Below the pieces are notes generated by a model that did no database searches, had not been told where the DNA came from, and saw only the letters and a list, made by a program, of their open reading frames with translations. Shown here piece after piece: positions 23,638-32,709 of a stretch of 38,319 nt of DNA. The DNA comes from an uncultured Caulobacteraceae bacterium (GTDB lineage Bacteria > Pseudomonadota > Alphaproteobacteria > Caulobacterales > Caulobacteraceae): assembly GCA_903923135.1 (NCBI GenBank), contig CAIXWN010000089.1:1-38319 (forward strand). Reading direction: 5' to 3'. The position numbers and the translations under genes are program-made. Every line of letters starts with the position of its first letter. Position 1 is the first letter of the stretch.

Positions 23638-24930
23638 ATGGCCCATGACGACGCCGCGGCGGCCCCCAGGCTGGACATCGCCCGATGCCCGCTGGCCGAC
23701 ATCAATTCGTTTGATCCGGATCTGCTGCAGGACCCCTACGTGTTCTATCGGCGCCTGCGCGAAGAAGCGCCGGTGTTCCGGGACCCCAAGACCGGGATCG
23801 TCTCGGTGGCTACCTATGATCTGATCATGGAGGTGAACCGCCAGCCGATGGTCTTCTCCAACAACTTCGGCGAAGCGCTGCGCGCCGGCTCGGTGGGCGG
23901 GATGGACCCGGAGGAACTGGCGATCCTTAGCGAGGGCGTGACGGTCGCGAACACCATGCTCACTGCCGACCCGCCGGACCACACCCGGTATCGCAAGCTG
24001 GCGATGAAGGCCTTCACGCACAAACGTGTGGAGCAGATGGGCGACTACGTGGCCCAGGTGACCAACGACCTCATCGATCGTTTCATCGACGACGGGTACT
24101 GCGAGTTCAAGTCGGCTTTCGCCAATCATCTGCCGATGACGGTGATCGCCGACGCCCTTGGCGCGCCCCGCGCCGACATGGACAGGTTCCACCGCTGGTC
24201 GGACGCCTTCGTCGTGCAACTCGGCGGCGTCTCCGATCGTGAGACCCGACTGGAGGCGGCGCGGCGGATCGTCGAGTTCCAGCGGTATTTCATCGAGCGG
24301 ATCGAGGAAAAGCGCGCCAATCCCACCGAGGACGTGATCTCCGATCTGGTGCACGCGAACCTGGCCGAAGAGGGCGATCCCCGGGCCATGGACTATTCGG
24401 AGTTGCTCTCGATCCTGCAGCAACTGCTTGTGGCCGGCAACGAGACCACGTCCCACACCCTTACAGCGGGTCTCTACTACCTGACCGCCGATCCCGCCCT
24501 TCGCGCCCGGGTGACAGCCGACCCGTCGCTGATCCCCAGCTTCGTGGAGGAGACGCTGCGCCTCCTCAGCCCGACCAACAACATGTGGCGGGTGGCGACG
24601 CGCGATGCGGACATCGGCGGATTTCCGATCCGCAAGGGCGAGGTCCTGCTGGTTCGCTACGGCTCCGGCAACCGCGACGCCCACCGGTTCATCGATCCCG
24701 ACGCCTTTGACCCCGCCCGACCCGACGCGCGCGACCATCTGGCGTTCGGCGCCGGCATCCACACCTGCATTGGCGCCCAGCTGGCGCGCAAGGAGATGAT
24801 CACGGCCTTCCCGATCATAATCGAGCGCCTGAACAATCCACGGTTCGCCGCGGGCCGGAACGCCTTCCGCTACAATCCCAACATTCTGTTGCGTGGAGTG
24901 CTCGAGCTGCATGTCGAGTTTGATCGGTAG
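23638..24930 (+). CDS. cytochrome P450 (bacterial class I type)
   Basis: A soluble 430-residue P450. The oxygen-activating I-helix motif is A-G-N-E-T-T (266-271), the K-helix E-x-x-R is E305-T-L-R308, and the heme loop is FGAGIHTCIGAQLARKE with Cys377 as thiolate ligand. DPPDHTRYRKLAMKAFT is the usual C-helix region. Ribosome-binding sequence AAGGTAAGGAG precedes ATG 23638. It resembles bacterial P450s that hydroxylate terpenoids, steroids and alkyl side chains, but the family number cannot be set by eye. No ferredoxin or ferredoxin reductase gene is nearby. Lies between an SDR and a TetR regulator. Confidence 0.95.
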   Translation: MAHDDAAAAPRLDIARCPLADINSFDPDLLQDPYVFYRRLREEAPVFRDPKTGIVSVATYDLIMEVNRQPMVFSNNFGEALRAGSVGGMDPEELAILSEGVTVANTMLTADPPDHTRYRKLAMKAFTHKRVEQMGDYVAQVTNDLIDRFIDDGYCEFKSAFANHLPMTVIADALGAPRADMDRFHRWSDAFVVQLGGVSDRETRLEAARRIVEFQRYFIERIEEKRANPTEDVISDLVHANLAEEGDPRAMDYSELLSILQQLLVAGNETTSHTLTAGLYYLTADPALRARVTADPSLIPSFVEETLRLLSPTNNMWRVATRDADIGGFPIRKGEVLLVRYGSGNRDAHRFIDPDAFDPARPDARDHLAFGAGIHTCIGAQLARKEMITAFPIIIERLNNPRFAAGRNAFRYNPNILLRGVLELHVEFDR

Positions 24931-25003
24931 GCGGTCCGAACGCTTCCCGCGCGCCCGGCGATCATTTGAGATGGACCCGACCCGAATCGGCCCTCTCTCA
25001 CTT

Positions 25004-25016
25004 GGCCCGTCGGGCC
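25004..25016. repeat. small dyad GGCCCG-T-CGGGCC before the first TetR gene
   Basis: Perfect 6-base arms around one T, 52 bases upstream of the TetR ATG and 74 bases after the P450 stop. It overlaps a wider dyad, TCGGCCC (24987-24993) with GGGCCGA (25012-25018). It could be an autoregulatory operator or a weak terminator without a T run. Confidence 0.3.
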
Positions 25017-25067
25017 GAGGCGGCGTGTAGATTGGCGGGGCGGGCGTGCGAGGACGGAGATCCGGCC

Positions 25068-25775
25068 ATGGATGATTTCGACCGCCTGCTGGCGCGGCTT
25101 GAACCTGAGGGGCTCGGTCCCGAGGGACCCGGCTGGCAACAGCGCAAGAGCGCCCAGACCCGTATCAGCATCCTCGAGGCGGCCATCGATTGCCTGGCCA
25201 CCCGCGGTTTTGCCCACACCACAACCCAGCTCATCGCCGAGACCGCCGACATCTCCCGCGGGGCGATGCTGCACCACTATCCGACCAAGGGCGCACTGAT
25301 CGAAGCCATCATCGCCTTCTGTTTCTACAAACGGATGCAGATGCTGGCCGAGGGCGTTCGCGGCATCAGCGACCTGCAGCGCGTTCAGGAGTTCGCCGGG
25401 CTGGAAATCCTCTGGCGAAGCTTCTTCACCCGAGAACACAGGGCCTATCTGGAGCTCAACATCGCCGCGAGGACCGATGTGGAAGTGCGGGAGATCTTCG
25501 TGCCCCAGGCCCGCCGCTTCACCCGCATCTGGCGAGACGAGGGCATTCGCATCTTTCCGGAGTGGTCCGCCGATCCCGAGCGGCTGGCGCGGGCCAGCGA
25601 CCTGGTCGAGGCGGTGCTCGAGGGGCTGGCCCTGAACCACGACGCCTGGGAATCGCCGGAAAGGATTCCGCGCGTCCGCGCGTTCCTTCGTCAGCTTGTC
25701 AGCGGCATCTATTCCGGCGTACTGGATTTTCCTGAACCCCACGCGACGCCGGCCGCCGAGACCGCGGGGAAGTGA
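25068..25775 (+). CDS. TetR-family transcriptional regulator (first)
   Basis: A 235-residue repressor-type protein. The N-terminal DNA-binding domain includes WQQRKSAQTRISILEAAIDCL and the helix-turn-helix TTTQLIAETADISRGAMLHHY (about 51-71). The C-terminal domain, for ligand binding and dimerisation, resembles only its paralogue at 34738-35409; by eye about half of all residues match, more in the first 80. Both begin MDD and share LEPEGL before the HTH. Start ATG 25068 has GGAG 9 bases upstream. The stop overlaps the GTG start of the next gene (GTGA). Probably controls parts of this island in response to substrate or an intermediate. Confidence 0.93.
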   Translation: MDDFDRLLARLEPEGLGPEGPGWQQRKSAQTRISILEAAIDCLATRGFAHTTTQLIAETADISRGAMLHHYPTKGALIEAIIAFCFYKRMQMLAEGVRGISDLQRVQEFAGLEILWRSFFTREHRAYLELNIAARTDVEVREIFVPQARRFTRIWRDEGIRIFPEWSADPERLARASDLVEAVLEGLALNHDAWESPERIPRVRAFLRQLVSGIYSGVLDFPEPHATPAAETAGK

Positions 25776-26386
25776 TCGAGGTCTTCTTCGACTGCTCCAG
25801 TCCTTGGACCTACCTGGCGTTCCACAATCTCCAGCCGCTCGCCGCGGCGTTTGGCGAGACCATCCTTTGGCGCCCGATCCTGGTCGGCGGCGTGTTCAAT
25901 TCGGTCAATCCCTCCGTCTACGCCAGCCGCGAACGGCCGGTGCCGGCCAAGGCCGCCTATATGCTCAAGGACCTGCAGGACTGGGCGCGGGAGGCGGGGT
26001 TGAGAATCCAGATGCCGCCGTCGGTCTTCCCGGTGAACAGCGTCAAGGCCATGCGCGCCTGCATTCTTCTTGAGCCGCGGGGCAAGCTGGTGGACTTCGC
26101 GCGGGCGACGTTCGAGGCCTACTGGGGACGGGACGAGGATATTTCCGCCGATCCGGTGCTGGAACGCATCTGCGCCGCGACCGGCGTCGGGGCCGCCGAG
26201 GTTTTCGCCGGCATAGCCGATCCTGCAATCAAGGCCGCTCTGAAGGCCAATACAGACGACCTGATGGCGCGCGGCGGCTTCGGTTCGCCGACGATCTTTG
26301 TCGGCGGCGACGACATGTACTTCGGCAATGATCGTCTGGAGCTGGTTCGGGCCGCCATCCGCCGTCGACGGGATCAGCGCGCCTAG
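25772..26386 (+). CDS. 2-hydroxychromene-2-carboxylate isomerase-like (DsbA-fold) protein
   Basis: A 204-residue thioredoxin/kappa-GST-like protein. The N-terminal EVFFDCSSPWTYLAFHNL places Ser10 at the catalytic serine of HCCA isomerases, and the C-terminal GSPTIFVGGDDMYFGNDRLELV matches the family's signature block. There is no CxxC, which argues against a disulfide oxidoreductase. HCCA isomerase acts in naphthalene-type ring degradation, but relatives serve other routes and often use glutathione. The GTG start at 25772 overlaps the TetR stop, so the enzyme is co-expressed with its presumed regulator. It hints at an aromatic or polycyclic substrate without proving it. Confidence 0.85.
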   Translation: MIEVFFDCSSPWTYLAFHNLQPLAAAFGETILWRPILVGGVFNSVNPSVYASRERPVPAKAAYMLKDLQDWAREAGLRIQMPPSVFPVNSVKAMRACILLEPRGKLVDFARATFEAYWGRDEDISADPVLERICAATGVGAAEVFAGIADPAIKAALKANTDDLMARGGFGSPTIFVGGDDMYFGNDRLELVRAAIRRRRDQRA

Positions 26387-26465
26387 CCAAACGGCCGTCG
26401 ATTCCCCGATTGCCAATCCCTGCGAAAAGCATCACTGTCGCTGAAAACAAGCAGGGAGGCTTTTT

Positions 26466-27863
26466 ATGATGCGGGAGGGGCCGGACTATCGGCTGGTCAT
26501 CTTCCTTGTGGGCCTGACCCAGCTCATCATCACCACGGATTTTTCCATCGTGGCTGTCGCCCTGCCGTCCATCGGACGCCAGCTGCACATTCCCCCCGCA
26601 TCCCTCTCGTGGGTGATCTCCGCCGCTGCCCTCACAGGGGGTGGCTTCCTCATACTCGCAGGCCGCGCCGCAGACCTCATCGGTCAGAGACTCTGCCTGC
26701 TGGTCGGACTTTCGCTGTTCGCCGTCGGATCACTCGGGTCGGCGATGTCGCCTGACCTTTCCGTGCTGATCGCCGCGCGCGCCTTTCAGGGACTCGGCGC
26801 GGCGATCCTCGGCCCTGCCAACTTCTCCCTGATCAACACCCTGGTCCCGGAAGGAGCGCCACGGCGCCAGGCCATGGGTGTGTTCGGCGTCATGCAGGGC
26901 CTGTCGCTGGTTATCGGCCTGCTCATCGGCGGTATCCTGACCACCCATCTGGGCTGGCGTGCGGTGTTCCTGCTCAATCCACCCATCGCCCTGCTGGCCA
27001 TCGCCGTCACTCTGCGGGCGGTTCCCAGGCCGACCTTTCACGCCGCGGCCGACCGGAGCATCGACTGGGCCGGCGCCGGTCTGATCGTGACGGGCATGGC
27101 GCTGGTCCTTCTGGCCGTATCCCGGATGGGACACGAGGGGTGGACCGCCCGAGGGCCTCTGGCGCTGCTGGCCTGCGGCCTGGTGGCATTTGTTTTGTTC
27201 TTCCTCGTCGAAGGCCGGGCCCGCGCACCTCTGGCGCCCCTGTCGATGTTCGGGCGGCGCAACTTCACAACCGCCAACCTCATCCTTCTGCTGCATCTGG
27301 CCGGGGTCGGTGGCGTCTTCGTGCTGCTGAACGTCTATATGCAGTCCGGCCTGAAGATGACGGCGATGCAGTCTGGCCTGGGGATGATGCCCTACGCCGG
27401 CGCGGTGATGCTGTCGGGACAGTGCGTGGCGCCCATCATGGCGCGTCTCTCGCACCGGGCCATCGTGTTCGGTTCGTTCGGCCTCTACGGCCTCGGGCTG
27501 GGGTTGCTGGCCGCGCTCAGTCTGCAGCCCAACTACTGGCTGGCGATCGCTCTGGGATCGGTGGTCATCGGGCTGGGAGCGACGACCGCCTTCATGGCCC
27601 TGATGGCGGACGCCACATCGGATATTCCCACGGCTCAGCAGGGGGCCGCCTCCGCAGTCTTGTTCACCTCCCAGCAGATCGGCGTGCCGCTCGGCGCCAC
27701 GGTCGCCCTGTCGATGCTCGGCCTGGCCGGCTCCTCGGGGCTGGTCGCATTCAAGGATGCCTATCTGGTCCTCGTGGCGGTTGTCGTGACCGCCCTGGGT
27801 CTGGCGCTGGTCACGCTTCGCCCGGCTCCGGTCACGCCGTCGCCAAATCCTGTCCACTCCTAA
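26466..27863 (+). CDS. MFS transporter, DHA2 (EmrB/QacA) type
   Basis: A 465-residue proton-driven transporter with about 14 predicted membrane helices. The first helix carries LIITTDFSIVAVALPSIG, a classic DHA2 start (normally D-x-T-I-V-N-V-A-L-P). GRAADLIGQRLCLLVG is the loop 2-3 motif and ARAFQGLGAAILGPANFSLI is the antiporter-type region. Two adjacent ATGs (26466, 26469) follow the site GGGAGG. It heads a run of closely packed genes (16 bases to the ligase). It may export toxic intermediates or import substrate; DHA2 members are mostly exporters. Confidence 0.92.
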   Translation: MMREGPDYRLVIFLVGLTQLIITTDFSIVAVALPSIGRQLHIPPASLSWVISAAALTGGGFLILAGRAADLIGQRLCLLVGLSLFAVGSLGSAMSPDLSVLIAARAFQGLGAAILGPANFSLINTLVPEGAPRRQAMGVFGVMQGLSLVIGLLIGGILTTHLGWRAVFLLNPPIALLAIAVTLRAVPRPTFHAAADRSIDWAGAGLIVTGMALVLLAVSRMGHEGWTARGPLALLACGLVAFVLFFLVEGRARAPLAPLSMFGRRNFTTANLILLLHLAGVGGVFVLLNVYMQSGLKMTAMQSGLGMMPYAGAVMLSGQCVAPIMARLSHRAIVFGSFGLYGLGLGLLAALSLQPNYWLAIALGSVVIGLGATTAFMALMADATSDIPTAQQGAASAVLFTSQQIGVPLGATVALSMLGLAGSSGLVAFKDAYLVLVAVVVTALGLALVTLRPAPVTPSPNPVHS

Positions 27864-27879
27864 CCGGAACCCTGCATAG

Positions 27880-29424
27880 ATGTCGCTAGCCGCCGCCGAA
27901 AAGGCGAAAACCACTCCCGATGACATGGCCCTCGCCGACGAACAGGGCGTGATCACCTGGGCGCAGCTCGATTCCATCCTGAACCGGGCGACCAACGCCC
28001 TGTTGGCCCTTGACCTGAAGACAGACCAGAGAATCGGCGTGTTCGGCCATAACAGCGCCGAGACGGTCCTGGCCTACCTCGCCGGTTTGCATGCCGGAAT
28101 CTCCTCGATCCCGATCAACTTTCATCTGACCGCAGAGGAGGTGGCCTACATCCTGACCGACGCCGGGGCCGGGGTCCTCTTCGTCGGTCCGGAGACGGCC
28201 GAGGTCGGCGTCGAGGCCGCCGCCCTCGCCGGAGTGCCGCTGGTGGTGGGCTGGCGGACCAGGCAGGCCGGGGTGACGCCCTGGACCGACTTCATCGCTT
28301 CGGGGCCGGATGTCGAGCCGCCGACGGCCCAGCCGCCGCGCCCCTATCTGCACTACACCTCGGGCACCACAGGCCGGCCGAAGGGGGCCGTGACGCCCCC
28401 GACAATGTTTCCTGCCGCCGACACCGTGGCGGGGTTCTTCCAGGCCCTGCGGGATCAGGTGGCGGTCGCCGCGCCAGGCCCCGGTCTGGCGGTCGGGCCG
28501 CTGTATCATACCGGCCCGCTTGGCTCGACGCGGCAGCTGGGCGGCGGCAAGCCGCTGGTGACGCTCAGGCGTTTCGACCCGGAGACCGTTCTGGCCACCA
28601 TCCAGCGTCATCGGATCAGCAGCGTGTTGATGGTGCCCACCCACTTCCAGCGCCTGCTGGCCCTGCCTGCGGAGGTTCGGGCCAAATACGACGTCTCCAG
28701 CCTCATGGCCGTGCCCCACACCGGCGCCGCCTGCCCGCAGGACGTCAAGCGCGCGATGATCGAGTGGTTCGGGCCGGTGCTCATGGAAGCCTACGGTGGC
28801 ACGGAGTCGGGCACCACCAACATGATTTCCTCCGAGGAGTGGCTGTTGAAGCCTGGCTCCGTCGGCAAGACCCTGCCGCCCTTCGAACTGGTCGTCGTGG
28901 GCGAGACCGGCGAGGAGCTGCCGCAGGGCGGCGTCGGCCAGCTCTATTTCCGCGATATAACAGGGCGAGGCATCATCTACCACAACGACGCGGAAAAGAC
29001 CGCAGCCGCCCATCTGCGGCCAGGCGTCTTCACCCTCGGCGAGGTCGGCTATGTGGACGAGGACGGCTATGTCTTCATCACCGACCGCGTCTCGGACATG
29101 ATCGTCAGCGGCGGGGTCAATATCTATCCCGCGGAGGCCGAGCAGGCGCTCATCCGACACCCGGACGTCACCGACGTCGCCGTGATCGGCGTGCCCAATG
29201 AGACCATGGGTGAGGAGGTCAAGGCGCTCATCATGGTCCGTGATCCGGCACATCCTCCGTCCCCGGAGGACCTCGACGCCTTCGCCCGCCAGCATCTCGC
29301 CGGGTTCAAATGCCCGCGGTCCTACGACGTGGTCGCCGACCTTGGCCGCAACGCCATGGGCAAGGTCAACAAGCGCAACCTCAGGCGACCCTACTGGCCC
29401 ACGGACCGGACAATCGGCGGCTGA
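27880..29424 (+). CDS. acyl-CoA synthetase-like AMP-dependent ligase
   Basis: The 514-residue protein belongs to the class I adenylate-forming family. The P-loop motif is Y-T-S-G-T-T-G-R-P-K-G (159-169). EAYGGTESG is the A5 motif, GEVGYVDEDGYVFITDRVSDMI holds the A7/A8 hinge, and NAMGKVNKRNL contains the catalytic Lys495. It should activate a carboxylic acid to an acyl-AMP and then a CoA thioester. The acid could be aromatic, cyclic or fatty; the A4/A5 pocket is not readable by eye. It sits between the MFS gene (16 bases) and the second Rieske gene (11 bases), implying a carboxylated intermediate in this route. Confidence 0.92.
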   Translation: MSLAAAEKAKTTPDDMALADEQGVITWAQLDSILNRATNALLALDLKTDQRIGVFGHNSAETVLAYLAGLHAGISSIPINFHLTAEEVAYILTDAGAGVLFVGPETAEVGVEAAALAGVPLVVGWRTRQAGVTPWTDFIASGPDVEPPTAQPPRPYLHYTSGTTGRPKGAVTPPTMFPAADTVAGFFQALRDQVAVAAPGPGLAVGPLYHTGPLGSTRQLGGGKPLVTLRRFDPETVLATIQRHRISSVLMVPTHFQRLLALPAEVRAKYDVSSLMAVPHTGAACPQDVKRAMIEWFGPVLMEAYGGTESGTTNMISSEEWLLKPGSVGKTLPPFELVVVGETGEELPQGGVGQLYFRDITGRGIIYHNDAEKTAAAHLRPGVFTLGEVGYVDEDGYVFITDRVSDMIVSGGVNIYPAEAEQALIRHPDVTDVAVIGVPNETMGEEVKALIMVRDPAHPPSPEDLDAFARQHLAGFKCPRSYDVVADLGRNAMGKVNKRNLRRPYWPTDRTIGG

Positions 29425-29435
29425 AGGAGCATTCC

Positions 29436-30698
29436 ATGGAACAGTCCGAGATCGCCACCTTGCGTGGCCTGATGGAATATGAGGCGGCCCGAACCGCGCC
29501 ACCGGCTGAATTTCCCCGCCTGCCCGACGTGCCGGGCGGCCGCTACACCGACCCGCGGTTCTTCGACCTGGAAAAGGCGCACCTTTGGCGCAAGTCGTGG
29601 CTACTGGCGGGGCATCTCGACGAAGTGCCGCAGCCTGGCGCGTTCAAGCTATGGGAGACCGCCGGTCAGCCGGTAGTGATCATCCATTCGCGATCGGGCG
29701 CGATCAACGCCTTCTACAACACCTGCAGTCATCGCGGCGCGGCCGTGGTGACCGAGCCCAGCGGGCGGCGCGCCCGGCTCACCTGCAAGTACCACGGCTG
29801 GACGTTTGACGACGAAGGCGCCCTGGTGTCCATCCGCGACCCAGAGGATTTCGTCGATTTCGACTTCTCGTGCCGGTCGCTGCAGAAGGTCCGCTGCGAG
29901 CGGTTCGGAACTCTGATTTTCGTCAATTTCGACCCCGACGCCCCCTCGCTCCTGGAATGGCTGGGTCCGATCGCCCGGGAGTGGGAGGAGTTCCAGTTCG
30001 GCAAACTGCGACTGATCGACCACTACAGCTGGGACCTCAGGTCGAACTGGAAGGTGGCGATGGAGGCCAACACCGAGGTCTACCACGTCAAGAGCATCCA
30101 CCCGGCGACCGTGGCCCTGATCCTCGACGACCGTCGCAACGTGAACACTTTCTATCCGCGGGGCCACGGACGGATGATCGCGCCCAACCCGATCGCCGCC
30201 GAGCTCGACCGGCGTCGCGGCCCGCCCCAGATGGACACAGCCTCCGTCGGCGAGATCGCCCGCACCTGCACCCAATCCTACGGGGTGTTCCCGAACGTCG
30301 TCACGCCGCTCAACCCGGGGGCTTTTCCGATCCTGCAGTTCTGGCCGGACGGCATCAACCGCTCGCACATGGACGTGTGGTGGGTCGGCCCCGATTGGGG
30401 GGGGAGCGGCAAGCCTGATGGCTGGCAGGCGGTGGTGGACAACTTCAACGCCGTCCTCGAGGAGGACACCGCCTTCGGGGCGTGGATCCAGAAATCGCAC
30501 GAATCCTATGGCTTCAAGTCCGTCCCGCTCAGCTACCAGGAAGCGCGCATTTACTGGTGGAACCAGGCGGCCGACGCACTGATCGGCGTCGAGCGGATTC
30601 CGGCCGAGCTACGGGTGGCGCCGGTGATCGGCGAGGAATGGGTCCACCCCAATGATCCTCGCCTCGCCCACCTCGGCGTGCGGATGGCGGCGGAATAG
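29436..30698 (+). CDS. Rieske non-heme iron oxygenase, catalytic (alpha) subunit (second)
   Basis: A 420-residue oxygenase. Rieske ligands are Cys97/His99 (CSHRGA) and Cys117/His120 (CKYHGWTF); the catalytic iron site is in EANTEVYHVKSIH (His217, His222), preceded by SNWK. C-terminal residues include a Trp-rich MDVWWVGPDWG stretch. Start ATG 29436 has AAGGAG 6 bases upstream; the open frame to 29310 overlaps the ligase and is not used. Like the first Rieske protein it has no beta subunit or electron-transfer partner here. The two share little sequence outside the motifs, so they probably act at different steps. Confidence 0.93.
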   Translation: MEQSEIATLRGLMEYEAARTAPPAEFPRLPDVPGGRYTDPRFFDLEKAHLWRKSWLLAGHLDEVPQPGAFKLWETAGQPVVIIHSRSGAINAFYNTCSHRGAAVVTEPSGRRARLTCKYHGWTFDDEGALVSIRDPEDFVDFDFSCRSLQKVRCERFGTLIFVNFDPDAPSLLEWLGPIAREWEEFQFGKLRLIDHYSWDLRSNWKVAMEANTEVYHVKSIHPATVALILDDRRNVNTFYPRGHGRMIAPNPIAAELDRRRGPPQMDTASVGEIARTCTQSYGVFPNVVTPLNPGAFPILQFWPDGINRSHMDVWWVGPDWGGSGKPDGWQAVVDNFNAVLEEDTAFGAWIQKSHESYGFKSVPLSYQEARIYWWNQAADALIGVERIPAELRVAPVIGEEWVHPNDPRLAHLGVRMAAE

Positions 30699-30722
30699 AC
30701 TCAAAACCAGGGGAGAAGAGAC

Positions 30723-31655
30723 ATGGCGTTGGTGGCGGTGTTCGGGGCGAGCGGGCGACAGGGTCTGGCGCAGGTGCGCCAGTTGAAGGCGGCGGGGCAC
30801 GAGGTGCGGGCGATCTCGCGCCGGGCCGATCCTTTCTACGGGGAGGATTTCGGCAAGGTCGAGGTGGTCCCCGGCGATCTCTATGACGAGGAATCCTGCG
30901 TCGAAGCCCTGCAGGGCGCCGATGCGGCGTTCTACACCCATCCTCTTCGGGCCCGCCAGGACCGGGTCGAGCTCGTCGCCAGGGTGGGGCGTGCCGGCAA
31001 GCGCGCCGGCGTCAAGCGTGTGGTGTGGAACACCTCGGGTTGGATTCCCGACAAAGCGGGGGACCCCTTCAGCTACGGAAACAACACGACAGCGATCAAT
31101 GCGCTTTGGCGCACCGGCGTGCCGGCGACGGTGTTCGGCTCGGTGCTGTTCATGGACAATCTGCTGACCAACTGGGCCTTTCCGTTCATCGTCAACGAGG
31201 GTCGCTACGTCTATCCGCATCACCCCGACCTGGAGTGCAGCTGGATCAGCCTGGACGATGTCGCCAAGTTCATGATCGCCGCAATAGACCGGCCCGATCT
31301 CGAGGGCGCCTGGATGAACATCGGCGGACCGGAGATCCTCAAGCCGAGGACGGTGGCGGCGCATCTGACCGACGCCGTGGGGCGACCGATCAAATACGAC
31401 CCCAGCACCCCGGCGCAGTTCGGACGGCATCTCGCAGAGGCCTTCGGCGACGAGATCAGCGAGGCCGAAAAGGACGTTCTCGCGGCGGGCATCGGCGCTT
31501 TCTACGAATACAACAACAGCAGCCCGCTCAAGCCGTTCAGGGTCGACATGGGTCCCGTTCTCGAAAGGATCCCGATAGAGCTCGAGACCTTCAAGGACTG
31601 GTCTAAGCGCCAGGAATGGCGACTGACCAACAAGCCGCGCCCGCCGGCCGGCTGA
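30723..31655 (+). CDS. NmrA-like atypical SDR (copy 1)
   Basis: A 310-residue protein with an N-terminal NAD(P)-binding motif VFGASGRQGLAQVRQL (G-x-x-G-x-x-G), then ISRRADPF and an FMDNLLTNWAFPFI core typical of NmrA/HSCARG/isoflavone-reductase-like proteins. Such proteins are NADPH-dependent reductases or redox sensors. No classical YxxxK is evident. It lies 24 bases after the Rieske gene. The next gene is a tandem copy of the same length with long identical DNA stretches. Confidence 0.85.
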   Translation: MALVAVFGASGRQGLAQVRQLKAAGHEVRAISRRADPFYGEDFGKVEVVPGDLYDEESCVEALQGADAAFYTHPLRARQDRVELVARVGRAGKRAGVKRVVWNTSGWIPDKAGDPFSYGNNTTAINALWRTGVPATVFGSVLFMDNLLTNWAFPFIVNEGRYVYPHHPDLECSWISLDDVAKFMIAAIDRPDLEGAWMNIGGPEILKPRTVAAHLTDAVGRPIKYDPSTPAQFGRHLAEAFGDEISEAEKDVLAAGIGAFYEYNNSSPLKPFRVDMGPVLERIPIELETFKDWSKRQEWRLTNKPRPPAG

Positions 31656-31712
31656 GCGTTAAGCACGGATCAAACACGGGTTTCAAACGGCGACACGGAC
31701 GGGAGGCACGCG

Positions 31713-32645
31713 ATGGCTTTGGTGACGGTGTTCGGCGCGGCGGGGCGTCAGGGGCTTGCGCAGATTCGGCAGTTGAAACGGGCGGGCCATAAGGTGCGGG
31801 CGATCTCGCGCCGCGCCGACCCGTTCCATGGCGAGGACTTTGGCGACGTGGAGATCCGTCCCGCCGACCTGCGCGACGTGGAGTCGGTGGTGGCCGCCAT
31901 GGAGGGCGCGGACGCGGCCTTTTACACCCACCCTCTCAAGGCCCCGGTGGGGCTGATCGACGGCGTCACGATCATCGGTCAGGCGGCATTGGCGGCGGGG
32001 CTGAAGCGGGTGGTGTGGAACACCTCGAGCTGGATCCCTGATCGACCCGGCGACACCTTCAGCTATTCGGGCAACACGGCGGGGCTAAACGCCCTGTTCC
32101 GCACCGGCGCGCCGTCCACGGTGTTCGGCTCGGTGCTGTTCATGGACAATCTGCTGACCAACTGGGCCTTTCCGTTCATCGTCGGCGAGGGGCGCTATGT
32201 CTATCCGCACAAGCCGACCATGCAGGCGAGCTGGATCAGCCTGGACGATGTCGCCAAGTTCATGATCGCCGCGATCGACCGGCCGGACCTGGAAGGCGCC
32301 TGGCTAAATATCGGCGGCCCGGAGGTTCTGTACCCGCCTCAGGTTGCGGAAATCCTGGCGGAGGCGGTAGGTCGGCCGATCCGGTATGACCCCAGCACGC
32401 CCGCGCAGTTCGCCAGGAATCTCTGCGACGCCTTCGGTGCAGAGATGTCGGCGGAGGAGCGCGCCGTCACCGAGCCGTTCATCGAGGCTTTCTACACCTT
32501 CAACAACGAGACCCTGCTGACGCCATTCAAGGTCGATATGAGGCCCGTGCTGGAGCGCATCCCCGTTGAGCTGGAAACCATGCGCGACTGGGCGAGGCGC
32601 CAGGACTGGCGGCTGAGCAACAAGCCGCGCCCGCCGGCCGGCTGA
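31713..32645 (+). CDS. NmrA-like atypical SDR (copy 2, tandem duplicate)
   Basis: Also 310 residues, aligned end to end with copy 1 without gaps by eye: VFGAAGRQGLAQIRQL, ISRRADPFHGEDFG, FMDNLLTNWAFPFIVGEG, SWISLDDVAKFMIAA and the identical tail NKPRPPAG. DNA identity is exact over 66 bases (31128-31193 = 32118-32183), 44 bases (31239-31282 = 32229-32272) and the last 29 or so. The N-terminal third and the segment before the C-terminus differ more, so the copies may have different substrates. It has its own ribosome-binding site (GGGAGG) and lies 57 bases after copy 1. Last plus-strand gene, convergent with the NIPSNAP-like gene. Confidence 0.85.
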   Translation: MALVTVFGAAGRQGLAQIRQLKRAGHKVRAISRRADPFHGEDFGDVEIRPADLRDVESVVAAMEGADAAFYTHPLKAPVGLIDGVTIIGQAALAAGLKRVVWNTSSWIPDRPGDTFSYSGNTAGLNALFRTGAPSTVFGSVLFMDNLLTNWAFPFIVGEGRYVYPHKPTMQASWISLDDVAKFMIAAIDRPDLEGAWLNIGGPEVLYPPQVAEILAEAVGRPIRYDPSTPAQFARNLCDAFGAEMSAEERAVTEPFIEAFYTFNNETLLTPFKVDMRPVLERIPVELETMRDWARRQDWRLSNKPRPPAG

Positions 32646-32709
32646 GGGCGCGGACCCTGGACGGGCCGGGGCCCGCTGGGGACCTCGCTGAACGGGGCTC
32701 CGTCGATCG

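Noticed and set aside
23614-24912. Minus-strand frame covering the P450 gene
   Set aside because: The plus strand has the P450 heme loop, ExxR and I-helix motifs; the antisense frame has none.
14644-30698. Idea that the two Rieske genes are recent duplicates
   Set aside because: Only the ligand motifs and SNWK agree; the remaining sequence differs strongly, so they were recruited or diverged long ago.
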